A stretch of DNA of 64,000 bases, taken from positions 434,001 through 498,000 of the forward strand of contig NZ_CP015118.1 in assembly GCF_002116905.1 (NCBI RefSeq), read 5' to 3'. The notes under the pieces were generated by a model. The model saw only the letters and a program-made list of their open reading frames with translations, did not search any database and had not been told where the DNA came from. The DNA is from Piscinibacter gummiphilus. Lineage in GTDB: Bacteria > Pseudomonadota > Gammaproteobacteria > Burkholderiales > Burkholderiaceae_C. This document shows positions 1 through 10,355 of the stretch, piece by piece (the stretch's first letter is position 1; every line of letters begins with the position of its first letter). The position numbers and the translations under genes are program-made.

Positions 1-596
1 GGGTCGAGGCCCACGAGGCGGGCGCTGAACGCGATGGTGTTGATGTAGCCGAACACGCCGTCGACCTGGCCGCGCATCAGCATCTGCTCACGCAGGTTCG
101 GGGCCATGTTGCTGATCGAGACCTTGCTCGGGTCCACCTTCGCGGCCTTCGCGAACGCGGGGAAGAGCTTGAGCGCGCCGTCGTTGGCCGGGGCGCCGAG
201 CGTCTTGCCTTCCAGGTCCTTCGCAGTGCGGATCGGGCTGTCCTTCTTCACGACGATGGTGAAGGGCGGGGTGTTGTAGAGCATGTATACGGCCACGGGC
301 GCGTCGGCCGGGCGCTTGGCCGCGAGGTCGATCACCGCGTTGATGTCGCCGAAGCCGGCCTGGTAGGCGCCCGCGGCCACCTTCGTGATCGACGCGGCCG
401 AACCCTCGCCCTGGTCGATCGTCACGTCGAGGCCCTCGGCCTTGAAGTAGCCCTTGTCCTGCGCGACGAAGAACCAGGCCTGCGGGCCCTGGTACTTCCA
501 GTTCAGCACGACCTTGATCGGGGTGTCGGCGAAGGCGACGGCGGGGAGCATCGCGGCGGCGGTGGCGAGGGCGGTCAGCCAGCGGACGGGTTTCAT
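1..596 (-). CDS. ABC transporter substrate-binding protein, NMT1/THI5-like (partial, C-terminus outside window)
   Basis: Periplasmic solute receptor of the NMT1/SsuA (nitrate, sulfonate, pyrimidine) class. The N-terminus MKPVRWLTALATAAAMLPA ending in AFA is a clear Sec signal peptide, followed by TPIKVVLNWKYQG and later GYFKAEGLDV and GQVDGVFG, typical of the family. The ATG (594-596) overlaps the stop of the upstream isochorismatase gene as ATGA, so the two are translationally coupled. About 198 codons are present; the rest lies beyond base 1. It closely resembles the 341-residue receptor at 1405-2430, so the operon holds two paralogous receptors. Permease and ATPase genes are probably further left. 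Ligand unknown. Confidence 0.92.
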   Translation of the reverse strand, partial: MKPVRWLTALATAAAMLPAVAFADTPIKVVLNWKYQGPQAWFFVAQDKGYFKAEGLDVTIDQGEGSAASITKVAAGAYQAGFGDINAVIDLAAKRPADAPVAVYMLYNTPPFTIVVKKDSPIRTAKDLEGKTLGAPANDGALKLFPAFAKAAKVDPSKVSISNMAPNLREQMLMRGQVDGVFGYINTIAFSARLVGLD

Positions 597-1408
597 CGAG
601 TTTCCTTTCGGGAGGAGGGCTTGGGGGTGCGCACGAGGGCGGGGATCAGCGAATCGGCGGAAGCCACGAACCCGTGGAGCTTCTCGACGAGGAAATGGAT
701 GGCGCGCGTGACGTACGCGGGCGACGGGGTGCCGCACGCGTCCTTCAGCAGCACGCAGTCGTAGCCGAGGAAGGCCGCGTCCTGCAGCGTCGAGAACACG
801 CAGCGGTCGGTGTTGACACCCGCGAACAGCAGCGTCGTGATGCCTTGCTGGCGCAGGATCGAGTCGAGCTCGTTGTCCCAGAAGCCGCTCAGGCGGTGCT
901 TGAACACGGTGATGTCGGCCGGGTCGACGGGCAGGTCGTCCACCACCTGCGCGCCCCACGAGCCGGGCACGACGCTCGGGCCGTGGTCGAGTGGCGAGAC
1001 GTCGCCGTAGCCCACGCCGGGCTGGCCGTCGGCGCCGGGGCGCGAGGCCTTGAACTGCACGAGCGGGCTCAGGTTCAGCGTGTCGGCGCGGACGCCCCAG
1101 TTGAGCCACACCACCTGGCCACCGGCATGCCGCCATGCGGGCAGCAGTTCGGCGATCGTCGGGATCGGCTTGCGCGTGGCCTTCATCGACACGCCCTTCT
1201 GGCCGAACCAGCCCTCGGGGTGGCAGAAGTCGTTCTGCATGTCGACGACGATCAGCGCGCTGCGCACCACGTCGATCTCGACCATGTCGTCCTGCGTGGC
1301 GAGCCGCACCGGGCGAGGCGTGCGGGCCTCGCGCACGAGGCTCACGCCGTCGGGCGACCACGTCCACGCGTTGTGCGGGGCGGGGCCGAAGCGCAGGCGG
1401 TCGTTCAT
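593..1408 (-). CDS. Isochorismatase-family cysteine hydrolase (RutB-like)
   Basis: Cytoplasmic amidohydrolase/carbamoylase of the isochorismatase fold, 271 residues. The triad is visible: Asp56 in VVDMQNDF, Lys170 in FKHRLSGF and Cys203 in VNTDRCVFSTLQDA; the cis-peptide region AGVN precedes the Cys. An N-terminal extension of about 45 residues before the catalytic core recalls RutB-type ureidoacrylate hydrolases, but substrate is not proven. It sits between two substrate-binding protein genes with ATGA overlaps at both ends (1405-1408 and 593-596), so it likely hydrolyses the compound these receptors import, or a breakdown product of it. Confidence 0.9.
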   Translation of the reverse strand: MNDRLRFGPAPHNAWTWSPDGVSLVREARTPRPVRLATQDDMVEIDVVRSALIVVDMQNDFCHPEGWFGQKGVSMKATRKPIPTIAELLPAWRHAGGQVVWLNWGVRADTLNLSPLVQFKASRPGADGQPGVGYGDVSPLDHGPSVVPGSWGAQVVDDLPVDPADITVFKHRLSGFWDNELDSILRQQGITTLLFAGVNTDRCVFSTLQDAAFLGYDCVLLKDACGTPSPAYVTRAIHFLVEKLHGFVASADSLIPALVRTPKPSSRKETR

Positions 1409-2430
1409 TTCAGGCGCAGCTGGCGGTCGGCCAGCGGGGGCAGGAAGCGGCGGTCGAACACGTCGGACGGAGCCGGCGCACGCGCCAGCTCGAAGGCCTC
1501 CTTCACCTGGCCGATGGCCAGGCGCAGGCGTTCGTCGTCCACGTCACCCACGCCGCGGCGCGCGGCCTCGGGCGTCAGCACCACGTTCTGCAGCGCGTAG
1601 AGCAGGCGGCGCTTCTCGATCGCCTTGTTGACCAGCGGCTCCTGCTTCGCGAGGGCCTCGATCGCGGCATCGGGGTCGGCGACCGTGTCGCGCAGGCCCT
1701 TGTGGATCGCGCGCACGAGGCCGGCCACGGCCTCCGGCTTGTCCTTGAGCAGCTGCGGCGACACGAGCACGCCGTTGCCGTACAGCGCGATGCCGTTGTC
1801 GGCGTAGTGGAACCAGCGGATGTCCTTGTCGGGGTCGACGCGCTGCGCCACGAGGTTCATGTAGGCCGTGACCGAGAACACGGCCGAGGCGTCGACCTGG
1901 CCCTGCAGCAGCATCTGCTCCTGCAGGTTGGGCGCCATGTTCGTCCACGACACCTTCGTGGTGTCGATGCCGCTGCGCTCGGCGAGCGCCGGGAACATCT
2001 TCATCGCGGCGCCGCCGGCCGGCGACCCGACGTTGCGGCCTTCCAGGTCCTTCAGCGAACGGATGGGCCCCGAGGCCTTCGCCATGATCGCGAACGGCGC
2101 GCGGTTGTAGATCATGTAGACCATCACGGGCACGTTGGGGCGCGACGCGGCGGCGTTCTGCACGATGGCGTTCAGGTCACCGAACGCGGCCTGGTACGTG
2201 CCGGCCATCACTTTCGTCACGGCGCTCGCCGAGCCATCGCCCTGGTCGAACGATACGTCGACCTTCTCCTGCGCGAAGTAGCCGCGTTCCTTCGCGAGGA
2301 AGTACCACGCGTGGATGCCCTGGAACTTCCAGTCGAGCACGAACTTGATCGGGGTGGTTTCCTGCGCGCGGGCCGGCGCGCCGGCGAGCAGCGCGGCACA
2401 GGCCAGCAGGGAACAGAGGACTCGGGACAT
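1405..2430 (-). CDS. ABC transporter substrate-binding protein, NMT1/THI5-like
   Basis: Complete 341-residue periplasmic receptor. Signal peptide MSRVLCSLLACAALLAG ends at ARAQ; the mature protein starts with the family pattern PIKFVLDWKFQGIHAW and has GYFAQEKVDVSFDQG. It is the first gene of the operon and is paralogous to the partial receptor at 1-596 (same TPIK-VL-WK-QG opening and NMAPNLQEQMLLQGQVD / NMAPNLREQMLMRGQVD stretch). The gene is divergent from a LysR gene at 2787 and a 17-bp palindrome lies 87 bases upstream of its start. Ligand cannot be read from sequence; the family takes up aromatic sulfonates, pyrimidines, riboflavin or nitrate-like compounds. Confidence 0.93.
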   Translation of the reverse strand: MSRVLCSLLACAALLAGAPARAQETTPIKFVLDWKFQGIHAWYFLAKERGYFAQEKVDVSFDQGDGSASAVTKVMAGTYQAAFGDLNAIVQNAAASRPNVPVMVYMIYNRAPFAIMAKASGPIRSLKDLEGRNVGSPAGGAAMKMFPALAERSGIDTTKVSWTNMAPNLQEQMLLQGQVDASAVFSVTAYMNLVAQRVDPDKDIRWFHYADNGIALYGNGVLVSPQLLKDKPEAVAGLVRAIHKGLRDTVADPDAAIEALAKQEPLVNKAIEKRRLLYALQNVVLTPEAARRGVGDVDDERLRLAIGQVKEAFELARAPAPSDVFDRRFLPPLADRQLRLK

Positions 2431-2517
2431 GGGGACTCCGGCGGTGGCAAGTGGTCGGTCTCTTGCACCCTGCGTGCCGGACAGCGTGTCCGCGCCATGC
2501 CGTTTTCGCGATGCACC

Positions 2518-2534
2518 GTTGCCGATGCGGCAAC
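2518..2534. promoter_or_regulatory. Palindromic operator copy 1, GTTGCCG-N3-CGGCAAC
   Basis: Perfect 7-bp inverted repeat with spacer ATG, 87 bases upstream of the receptor operon start. It contains the T-N11-A signature of LysR regulators (TTGCC-N5-GGCAA). Flanks match copy 2 as well (ACC before, AC after). Confidence 0.65.
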
Positions 2535-2737
2535 ACGAGGCCGGTTCTCATGGGTGGCGGCGCACGGGGGTGATGTCGCGGACGGGGCCTGGAACGGGGC
2601 ACTGCAGCGTCCGGAGCCCAATCGTGACCGCTCCGCCGCGTGCGGTCCGCGCGCGAACGTGCGCCAAAAGGGCGCGCCGCCGCACGGTCCCGTGGCACAC
2701 GCACCGTTGCGGATCAGGCGCGGAATCGCGGTCGACC

Positions 2738-2754
2738 GTTGCCGCCTCGGCAAC
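2738..2754. promoter_or_regulatory. Palindromic operator copy 2, GTTGCCG-N3-CGGCAAC
   Basis: Perfect repeat of the same dyad with spacer CCT, 32 bases before the LysR start codon. The position suits autorepression of the regulator, while copy 1 suits control of the operon. Assigning both to the adjacent LysR protein is inference. Confidence 0.65.
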
Positions 2755-2786
2755 ACCCGGCACCGAACCTGCTTGGGCCCGGTTCC

Positions 2787-3698
2787 ATGAACCACCTCCG
2801 CTTCCTGCGCTACGTCGACGAGGTCGCGCGCGCCGGCTCCATCCGCCAGGCGGCCGAACGCCTGCACGTGGCCCCGTCCGCGGTGAACCGCCGCATCCTC
2901 GACCTGGAGGACGAACTCGGCACGCCCATCTTCGAGCGCTTGCCGCGGGGCATGCGGCTCACCACGGCCGGCGAGCTCTTCGTGCGGTACATCCGCGGGC
3001 GCACCGCCGAGCTGGACGAGGTGCGCTCGCAGATCGAGGAGCTGAAGGGCCTGCGGCGCGGCCGCGTGAGCCTGGTCGCCAGCCAGGCGCTCGCGCCCGC
3101 GCTGCTGCCGGCGGTGGTCGCCCGCTTCCGCGACGCCCATCCGCTCGCGGGCTACGCGGTGCGCATCGGCGACCACCACCAGGCGCTCGAGGCGCTGCGT
3201 GCGTACGATGCCGACCTCGCGCTCGTCTTCAACCTCGCCCCCGAGGCCGACATCGAAGTGCTCGCCGCGTTCGACCAGCAGCTGGTGGCCGTGATGCACC
3301 GCGACCACCCGCTCGCCGGCCGCACCGGCGTGCGCCTGCGCGACTGCGCGGGCTACCCGCTCGTGCTGCCCAACCGCGACATCGCGGGCCGCCAGCTCAT
3401 CGAGCAGTTCCTCGCCCGCAGTTCACTGAAGCTGCAGCCGATGGTCGAGAGCAACTCGTTCGAGTTCCTGCGCGGCTGCCTGTACCACGGGCAGGCCATC
3501 ACCTTCCAGATCGCGGTGGGGGCAGTGACGGACGGCGGCGAGCTGGTCACGCTGCCGCTGGAGGACCGCCAGTTCCCGCACGGCCGCCTCGTGCTCGCGC
3601 GTTTGCGCGGGCGTCAACTGCCGGTGATCGCGCATGCATTCGGGGAACACCTGATGGCGGCGTTGCAGGAGATGGACATGGCGCCGGCAGAGGCGTGA
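2787..3698 (+). CDS. LysR-family transcriptional regulator
   Basis: 303-residue DNA-binding regulator. The N-terminal winged helix-turn-helix is evident (MNHLRFLRYVDEVARAGSIR, then AAERLHVAPSAVNRRI and LEDELGTPIFERL); residues from about 90 form the effector-binding domain. An in-frame start further upstream is possible, but the ATG at 2787 gives the normal LysR N-terminus and leaves the palindrome at 2738-2754 outside the coding region. It is divergent from the receptor/isochorismatase operon and probably controls it in response to the imported solute. A 7-bp stem-loop follows 6 bases after the stop. Confidence 0.93.
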   Translation: MNHLRFLRYVDEVARAGSIRQAAERLHVAPSAVNRRILDLEDELGTPIFERLPRGMRLTTAGELFVRYIRGRTAELDEVRSQIEELKGLRRGRVSLVASQALAPALLPAVVARFRDAHPLAGYAVRIGDHHQALEALRAYDADLALVFNLAPEADIEVLAAFDQQLVAVMHRDHPLAGRTGVRLRDCAGYPLVLPNRDIAGRQLIEQFLARSSLKLQPMVESNSFEFLRGCLYHGQAITFQIAVGAVTDGGELVTLPLEDRQFPHGRLVLARLRGRQLPVIAHAFGEHLMAALQEMDMAPAEA

Positions 3699-3703
3699 CA
3701 CCG

Positions 3704-3721
3704 GTTCCGAATCGTCGGAAC
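3704..3721. terminator. Stem-loop after the LysR gene
   Basis: GTTCCGA-ATCG-TCGGAAC is a perfect 7-bp stem with a 4-base loop, 6 bases after the LysR stop. There is no T-tract, so a role as terminator is only plausible; it could also be a protein-binding dyad for the cytochrome gene at 3816. Confidence 0.4.
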
Positions 3722-3815
3722 TGACGATACGCACGGGGACCCCGGATGACGATCTTCCTGCCCTGGCTCGGACCGATGGGTATCGGACGCTGGGCCCATC
3801 CAAGGGAGATCTCCG

Positions 3816-5829
<2,014 letters not shown>

Positions 5830-5855
<26 letters not shown>

Positions 5856-6573
5856 CGGCGTCCACGCGCTGGAGCCACCGCGCGAGCGCGGTGGTGACGG
5901 CGGCGGGCTGTTCCAGCGTGGACATGTGCCCGGCCGTCGCCACCGCCACGCGCTCGACCCCGCCGGGCAGCAGGCCCGCCATCTCGTCGCTCAGCTCGGG
6001 CGGGGTGACCTTGTCGTCGGCACCGCACAGCACCAGCGCCGGCGCGCGCACCCCGCGCAGCACCGCGCGGTTGTCGGGGCGGTTCATCGCAGCGGTCTGC
6101 TGCCGCTTGAAGCCGTCGCGGCCCACGGCCCGGGCCATGTCGGCGAGCAGGCCCACCAGGGCCGCATCTTCGACGTGGGCCGGGTGCAGCAGCTTCGGCG
6201 GGAACGAGCCTGCGACCTCGGCGTACGTCGAGTTGCCGCTGTCCAGCGCCTCGATCATCTGGCGGCGGTTGCCGCTCGATTCGGGCGTGTCGGACCGCGC
6301 GCCGGTGTCGATCAGCGCGAGGCCCGCGATGCGGTCGGCCGCCTGCCGGCACACCTCGAGCGACACGTAGCCGCCGAGCGAGAAGCCGGCCACGGCGAAC
6401 GGCCCCTCGGGCATCAGCGAGATCGCGGCCGCCGCGATGGCGGTGACGTGGTCGTGGAGGTCCGTGCGGGCCACGACGAGGGGGCGGTCGGTCTGCACGA
6501 AGGCGCCCCGGACCGGCATCCACACGCGGCCGTCGTTCATGATGCCGGGGAGCAGAAGCAGGGGCGTCGTCAT
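5830..6573 (-). CDS. Alpha/beta-fold hydrolase
   Basis: 247-residue soluble hydrolase. The nucleophile elbow is GFSLGG with Ser65, the acid is probably Asp186 or Asp187 in LCGADDKVTPPELS, and the general base is His216 in TAGHMSTLEQP, so the triad is complete. I chose the ATG at 6573 (MTTPLLLLPGIMNDGRVW) because the protein then begins with the first beta strand; a longer frame upstream is Arg/Cys-rich and unlike the family. It overlaps the 3' end of the diheme cytochrome gene on the other strand by 26 bases. The substrate is unknown; the sequence looks like small-molecule esterases or C-C hydrolases. Confidence 0.9.
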
Positions 6574-6604
6574 GTCGTGTTCCTTGCAGGAGTGAGTCGA
6601 AGGG

Positions 6605-7591
6605 TCAGGGGCGGTCCGCCTGCATGCGCTGCACCAGCAGCGCGAGCAGCGTGTCCAGCACGGGCGTGTCGACACCGCCCTGCCGCGCCAGGTCCTGCAC
6701 GGCCAGCAGCTGCGCGTCGATCTCGAGCGGGCGACCCGCGACCAGGTCCTGCAGCATCGACGGCGGGTGCCGCACGGTGCGCATGCGCGCGATGCGGGCC
6801 TCCTCGTCGGCCGCCACCGTGATGCCCAGTGACGCGGCCACGCGCACGCCTTCGGCGAGCAGCTGGCGGTACACCGCGAGCATGGGTTCGTCGTGCGAGA
6901 ACGTGATGGGCGGGCGCATCGTCAGCGTCGCGAGCGGCGACGTCGTGATGTTGAGCATCAGCTTCGACCACACCACGTCGCGGATCGCGGTGGACGTGGA
7001 CAGGCCCGGCAGCGCGGGCTTCATCACCGCCGCGATCTGCTGCAGCCGCGGCGACAGCGTGTTGTCGGGTTCACCGATCACGAAGGTGTTGCTGGTGGCG
7101 TTGTTGCGGATCACGCCGGGCGACGACACCTCGTTGGGCGACGTCACCACGCAGCCGATGGCGCGGCGCACGCCCAGCGTGTGCCACAGGCACGCGCCCG
7201 GGTCGAGCCGGGCGAGGCGTTCGCTCGCGGGTGGCTGGCCCGGTTCGGCGGGGAGGCCATGGAAGTACCACCAGGGCACGCCGTTGATCGCGAACATCAC
7301 GGGCGTCTCCGGTCCCAGCAGGGGCTGCATCGCATCCACCACGTGCGGCAATCCGTGTGCCTTCACGGCAGAGATGACGAGGTCCTGCGGGCCGAGGTCG
7401 CGCGCGTCGCTGCTGGCGTTCACGCGCACCGTGAAGTCTTCGGCATCGGAGACGTAGCGCAGGCCGTTCGACCGGATGGCTTCGAGGTGCGGGCCGCGGG
7501 CCACCACGGAGACGTCGAGCCCGGCGCGTGCGAGCCAGGCGGCGAGGTGGCCGCCGACGGCGCCGGCCCCGAAAACACAGATGCGGGTCAT
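6605..7591 (-). CDS. 2-dehydropantoate 2-reductase family protein (PanE/ApbA-like)
   Basis: NADPH-dependent ketopantoate reductase-type enzyme, 328 residues from the ATG at 7591. The Rossmann motif GAGAVGG lies at the N-terminus (MTRICVFGAGAVGGHLA), with the VVARGP segment that usually binds the NADP phosphate, and a helical C-terminal ApbA domain containing DVVWSKLMLN and RPLEID. A GTG six codons upstream is an alternative start. Such genes are often multicopy and many act on other 2-oxo acids, so a role in pantothenate synthesis is not certain; note panD elsewhere in this window (62782). It is downstream of, and on the opposite strand to, the cytochrome genes. Confidence 0.88.
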   Translation of the reverse strand: MTRICVFGAGAVGGHLAAWLARAGLDVSVVARGPHLEAIRSNGLRYVSDAEDFTVRVNASSDARDLGPQDLVISAVKAHGLPHVVDAMQPLLGPETPVMFAINGVPWWYFHGLPAEPGQPPASERLARLDPGACLWHTLGVRRAIGCVVTSPNEVSSPGVIRNNATSNTFVIGEPDNTLSPRLQQIAAVMKPALPGLSTSTAIRDVVWSKLMLNITTSPLATLTMRPPITFSHDEPMLAVYRQLLAEGVRVAASLGITVAADEEARIARMRTVRHPPSMLQDLVAGRPLEIDAQLLAVQDLARQGGVDTPVLDTLLALLVQRMQADRP

Positions 7592-7747
7592 GGGAATTCT
7601 TGATGTCACGGATAGGTGGTTTCGATCATAGGGCGTCGCCCCCTTTCATCGTGGCGCGGTGGGTCATTCGACGCCGACGTGGGATTGGAGGCGAGACCTA
7701 GCATGGCCCGGCCCCAGGCATCCACCCACCCAAGAAGGGAGAAACCC

Positions 7748-9154
7748 ATGGCCCATCCACTGCCGTTGTCACGCTGGCTGTTCGCAGCCGGTCTCTTCAG
7801 CCTCGCTGGTGTCTCGCCGGCCGCGGACCCGCCTGCGAAGAAGCCCCCGCCCACGAGCTACGCCCCGGTCGTGATGGCCGAGGACTTCGCCACCACCATG
7901 GCCCGCATGAAGGCCGCCAGGCCGGGCATCGCGTCGCGCCACCAGGGGTTGCTGCAGCAGCGCTACGACCTCGCCGACCGGCCCGCGGCGGGCGTGACGA
8001 TGTCGCGCGGCAAACCGGTGCAGGACGGCGTGCGCGTGAAGCTGCCCGCCGGCATGACGTGGGACCGCCTTGCCGCGATGAGCCCCGAGGAGGTCCGCCG
8101 CGCCGATGCGTTCCCCGCGGGCTTCCTGCCGCTGCCCCACCCGAACCATCCCGAGGGCGGCATGGTGTTCCCGAAGTTCCACATCGACGAGGTCAAGCGG
8201 CAGGAAGCGCGCGACCTCACGCGCTTCGACCTCGACTTCGACCTGCCCGACCACGTGCTGCCCGAGTTCCCCGCGCCGATCTTCCTCACGACACGGCCGG
8301 ACCTGGGCGACGTGTCGAAGGGCAAGCTTGTCACCCTCGACAACTACTTCGAGCTGTTCGACGGCGTGCTCAACCCGAAGCAGCTCGAGGGCCTGCGCCT
8401 GCTCGTCACGCCGTTCGCGCAGCAGCAGTTCAACCAGACCAGCGACCGCCGCTCCGAACGTCCGAGCCGCGGGGTCGCGTGCCTCGACTGCCATGCCAAC
8501 GGCCATGCGAACGGAGCGACCCACCTCGCGGGCGACGTGCGGCCGCAGGGCTTCCGCCATCGCATCGACACGCCCACGCTGCGGGGTGTCAACGTGCAGC
8601 GGCTGTTCGGCTCGCAGCGCGCGCTCAAGTCGGTGGAGGACTTCACCGAGTTCGAGCAGCGCGCCGCGTACTTCGACGGCGACCCGGTGATCGCGACGAA
8701 GAAGGGGGTGAACATCCTGGAGCGTGGCAGCCAGGTGCACTTCATGGGCGAGTTCCAGGCGCTGCTCGACTTCCCGCCCGCGCCCAAGCTGGGTGTGGAC
8801 GGCAGGCTCGACCCGCGCAAGGCCTCGCCCGCGGAGCTGCGCGGCCAGGCGGTGTTCTTCGGCAAGGGCACGTGCGCGTCGTGCCACGCGCCGCCGTACT
8901 ACACCGACAACACGATGCACAACCTGCGCACCGAACGCTTCTTCGCGCCGCGCGACATCCTCGGTCGCACCGCGAACATGGACGGTCCGATCAAGACCTT
9001 CCCGCTGCGCGGCATCAAGGACTCGCCGCCGTACCTGCACGACGGGCGGCTGCTGACCCTCGACGACACGGTCGAGTTCTTCAACCTGGTGCTCGAGACG
9101 AAGCTGACGGCCGAAGAGAAGAAGGACCTGGTGGCGTTCCTGCGGGCGCTGTGA
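7748..9154 (+). CDS. Diheme cytochrome c, MauG/cytochrome-c-peroxidase-like
   Basis: 468-residue exported protein. Signal peptide ends near SPAADPPAKK, followed by a Pro-rich linker. Two heme c sites are present: CLDCH at 245-249 and CASCH at 376-380; the C-terminal SPPYLHDGRLLTLDDTVEFF is typical of bacterial diheme peroxidases and MauG relatives. It is longer than a standard CcpA (about 330 residues), the extra part being the N-terminal 200 residues. The RBS AAGGGAG precedes the ATG at 7748, like the RoxA-like gene. It overlaps the convergent exporter gene by 74 bases. Partner and substrate are unknown; it may act in peroxide reduction or cofactor maturation. Confidence 0.85.
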   Translation: MAHPLPLSRWLFAAGLFSLAGVSPAADPPAKKPPPTSYAPVVMAEDFATTMARMKAARPGIASRHQGLLQQRYDLADRPAAGVTMSRGKPVQDGVRVKLPAGMTWDRLAAMSPEEVRRADAFPAGFLPLPHPNHPEGGMVFPKFHIDEVKRQEARDLTRFDLDFDLPDHVLPEFPAPIFLTTRPDLGDVSKGKLVTLDNYFELFDGVLNPKQLEGLRLLVTPFAQQQFNQTSDRRSERPSRGVACLDCHANGHANGATHLAGDVRPQGFRHRIDTPTLRGVNVQRLFGSQRALKSVEDFTEFEQRAAYFDGDPVIATKKGVNILERGSQVHFMGEFQALLDFPPAPKLGVDGRLDPRKASPAELRGQAVFFGKGTCASCHAPPYYTDNTMHNLRTERFFAPRDILGRTANMDGPIKTFPLRGIKDSPPYLHDGRLLTLDDTVEFFNLVLETKLTAEEKKDLVAFLRAL

Positions 9155-10118
9155 CGGCACGCGCCGGCCGGTGGGCGGCCGTGGACCACACCACGCCGCC
9201 CAGCAGGCACACGACCGCGGCCACCTCCAGCACGGTGGGGCCGCGGCCTTCCCACAGGAAACCGTACAGCATGCCGAACAGGGTCTCGAACACGATCATC
9301 TGACCCATCAGGGCCAGCGGCAGCAGGCGGCCGGCGCGGTTCCAGCACGCGTTGCCCACCACGGAGGCGAACACCGCGACGGTGAGGGCCATGCCCCAGA
9401 AGCCGAGCCACTCGGCCGGGGTGTGTCCGGAGGACGGGCCCGCGAAGGCGGGAACGGCGAGGACGAGCGCCAGCGCGCCGGTCATCACGCCGACGAGCAG
9501 CGAAGCGTCGTGGGCCGACAGGTCGGTGCGGCGTGCGAGCCAGCGGCGGTTGACCACCGTGTAGCCGGTCCAGCAGGCCAGCGCCCCGAAGCCGCACAAC
9601 AGGCCCACGGCCCGGGTGAGCAGGTCGCCGCCCGGCCCGTGGCTGCCCTGCAGGGCCTCCCAGCCGACCAGCGCGGTGCCCAGGCCGCCGAGGGCGAGCG
9701 GCGCCGCGAGGGTGCGCAGCGGCACGGCCCCCGGCTCGCGGCTCCCGAGCACCGCGACGACGAGGGGCATCAGCCCGATGATCAGCGCGGTGGCCGCGCC
9801 CCCGGCCCACTGAACCGCGGTGGCGAGCATCAGGTAGTAGACGATGTTTCCGAGCAGGGCCAGCTGCACGAGGGCGAGCAGGTCGGCGCGCCCGAGGCGA
9901 AGCCACAGCGCGCGCCAGCGCGGGGCGATCAGCACCGCGGCGATGGCGCCGTAGGCGAGGTAGCGCGCGGCCGACAGCTGCAGCGCGGCGAAGTTGCCCA
10001 GCACCTGCGGCGCGAGGAAGACGAGGCCCCAGAGGGCGCCGGCGGTCACGCCCTGGGCGGTGCCGCGGAAGAGCCGCGTGTCGCGCGGGGGGGTTGTGGA
10101 AGTGATCGAGGAGTGCAT
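9081..10118 (-). CDS. EamA/DMT-family transporter
   Basis: 345-residue inner-membrane protein of the drug/metabolite transporter superfamily with about ten hydrophobic segments in two EamA repeats (first opening with GVTAGALWGLVFLAPQVLG, second near LLCGFGALACWTGYTVVNRR). The end of the first repeat has GGAATALIIGLMPLVVAVLG, typical of EamA. A Pro/Ser-rich C-terminal tail overlaps the 3' end of the diheme cytochrome gene on the other strand by 74 bases, so the tail may be a late extension. Likely exports small metabolites; substrate unknown. It is the last gene before the low-GC insert. Confidence 0.9.
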   Translation of the reverse strand: MHSSITSTTPPRDTRLFRGTAQGVTAGALWGLVFLAPQVLGNFAALQLSAARYLAYGAIAAVLIAPRWRALWLRLGRADLLALVQLALLGNIVYYLMLATAVQWAGGAATALIIGLMPLVVAVLGSREPGAVPLRTLAAPLALGGLGTALVGWEALQGSHGPGGDLLTRAVGLLCGFGALACWTGYTVVNRRWLARRTDLSAHDASLLVGVMTGALALVLAVPAFAGPSSGHTPAEWLGFWGMALTVAVFASVVGNACWNRAGRLLPLALMGQMIVFETLFGMLYGFLWEGRGPTVLEVAAVVCLLGGVVWSTAAHRPARAVTAPAGTPPGPSSLRPSASSRAPG

Positions 10119-10246
10119 GCCTCCAGCTTCGCTGCGGATTAGCGCGACGTCTTGGCCTGGGCTCGCAGGCGCCTGACCGAGACTACTGTCGACGTTAGGA
10201 CGCAGGGGATCGCAGGAAATTCTTCGGCGGAGGCGCCTAGGCCAGT

Positions 10247-10261
10247 ATGTAAATATTACAT
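10247..10261. promoter_or_regulatory. AT-rich dyad ATGTAA-ATA-TTACAT in the thsB promoter region
   Basis: A perfect 6-bp inverted repeat with 3-base spacer, directly followed by TTGACT, about 95 bases before the TIR gene. It is the only AT-rich patch upstream and probably forms part of the promoter or an operator. Confidence 0.45.
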
Positions 10262-10355
10262 TGACTGGTAGAGTGCACTTGTCGGACCGCCGAAATGAAA
10301 GGCCTAAAACCGACTACACCTCACCTACCTACACCTGCGGGGAGACAGAAAGATC

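Larger units (their letters stand above)
2431..2786. promoter_or_regulatory. Divergent intergenic control region with two LysR-type palindromes
   Basis: This 356-base gap separates the receptor/isochorismatase operon from its divergent LysR gene. It contains two copies of the same 17-bp dyad (listed separately) plus a lone half-site ACCGTTGC at 2703-2710. No credible protein-coding gene is seen on either strand; the open frames crossing it are composition artefacts. Confidence 0.6.

Noticed and set aside
10166..10238. CAGGCGCCTG (10166-10175) and AGGCGCCT (10231-10238) as possible insertion-site repeats of the Thoeris segment
   Set aside because: They lie on the same side of the genes, are short and are common in such GC-rich sequence; no matching copy is visible at the right end.
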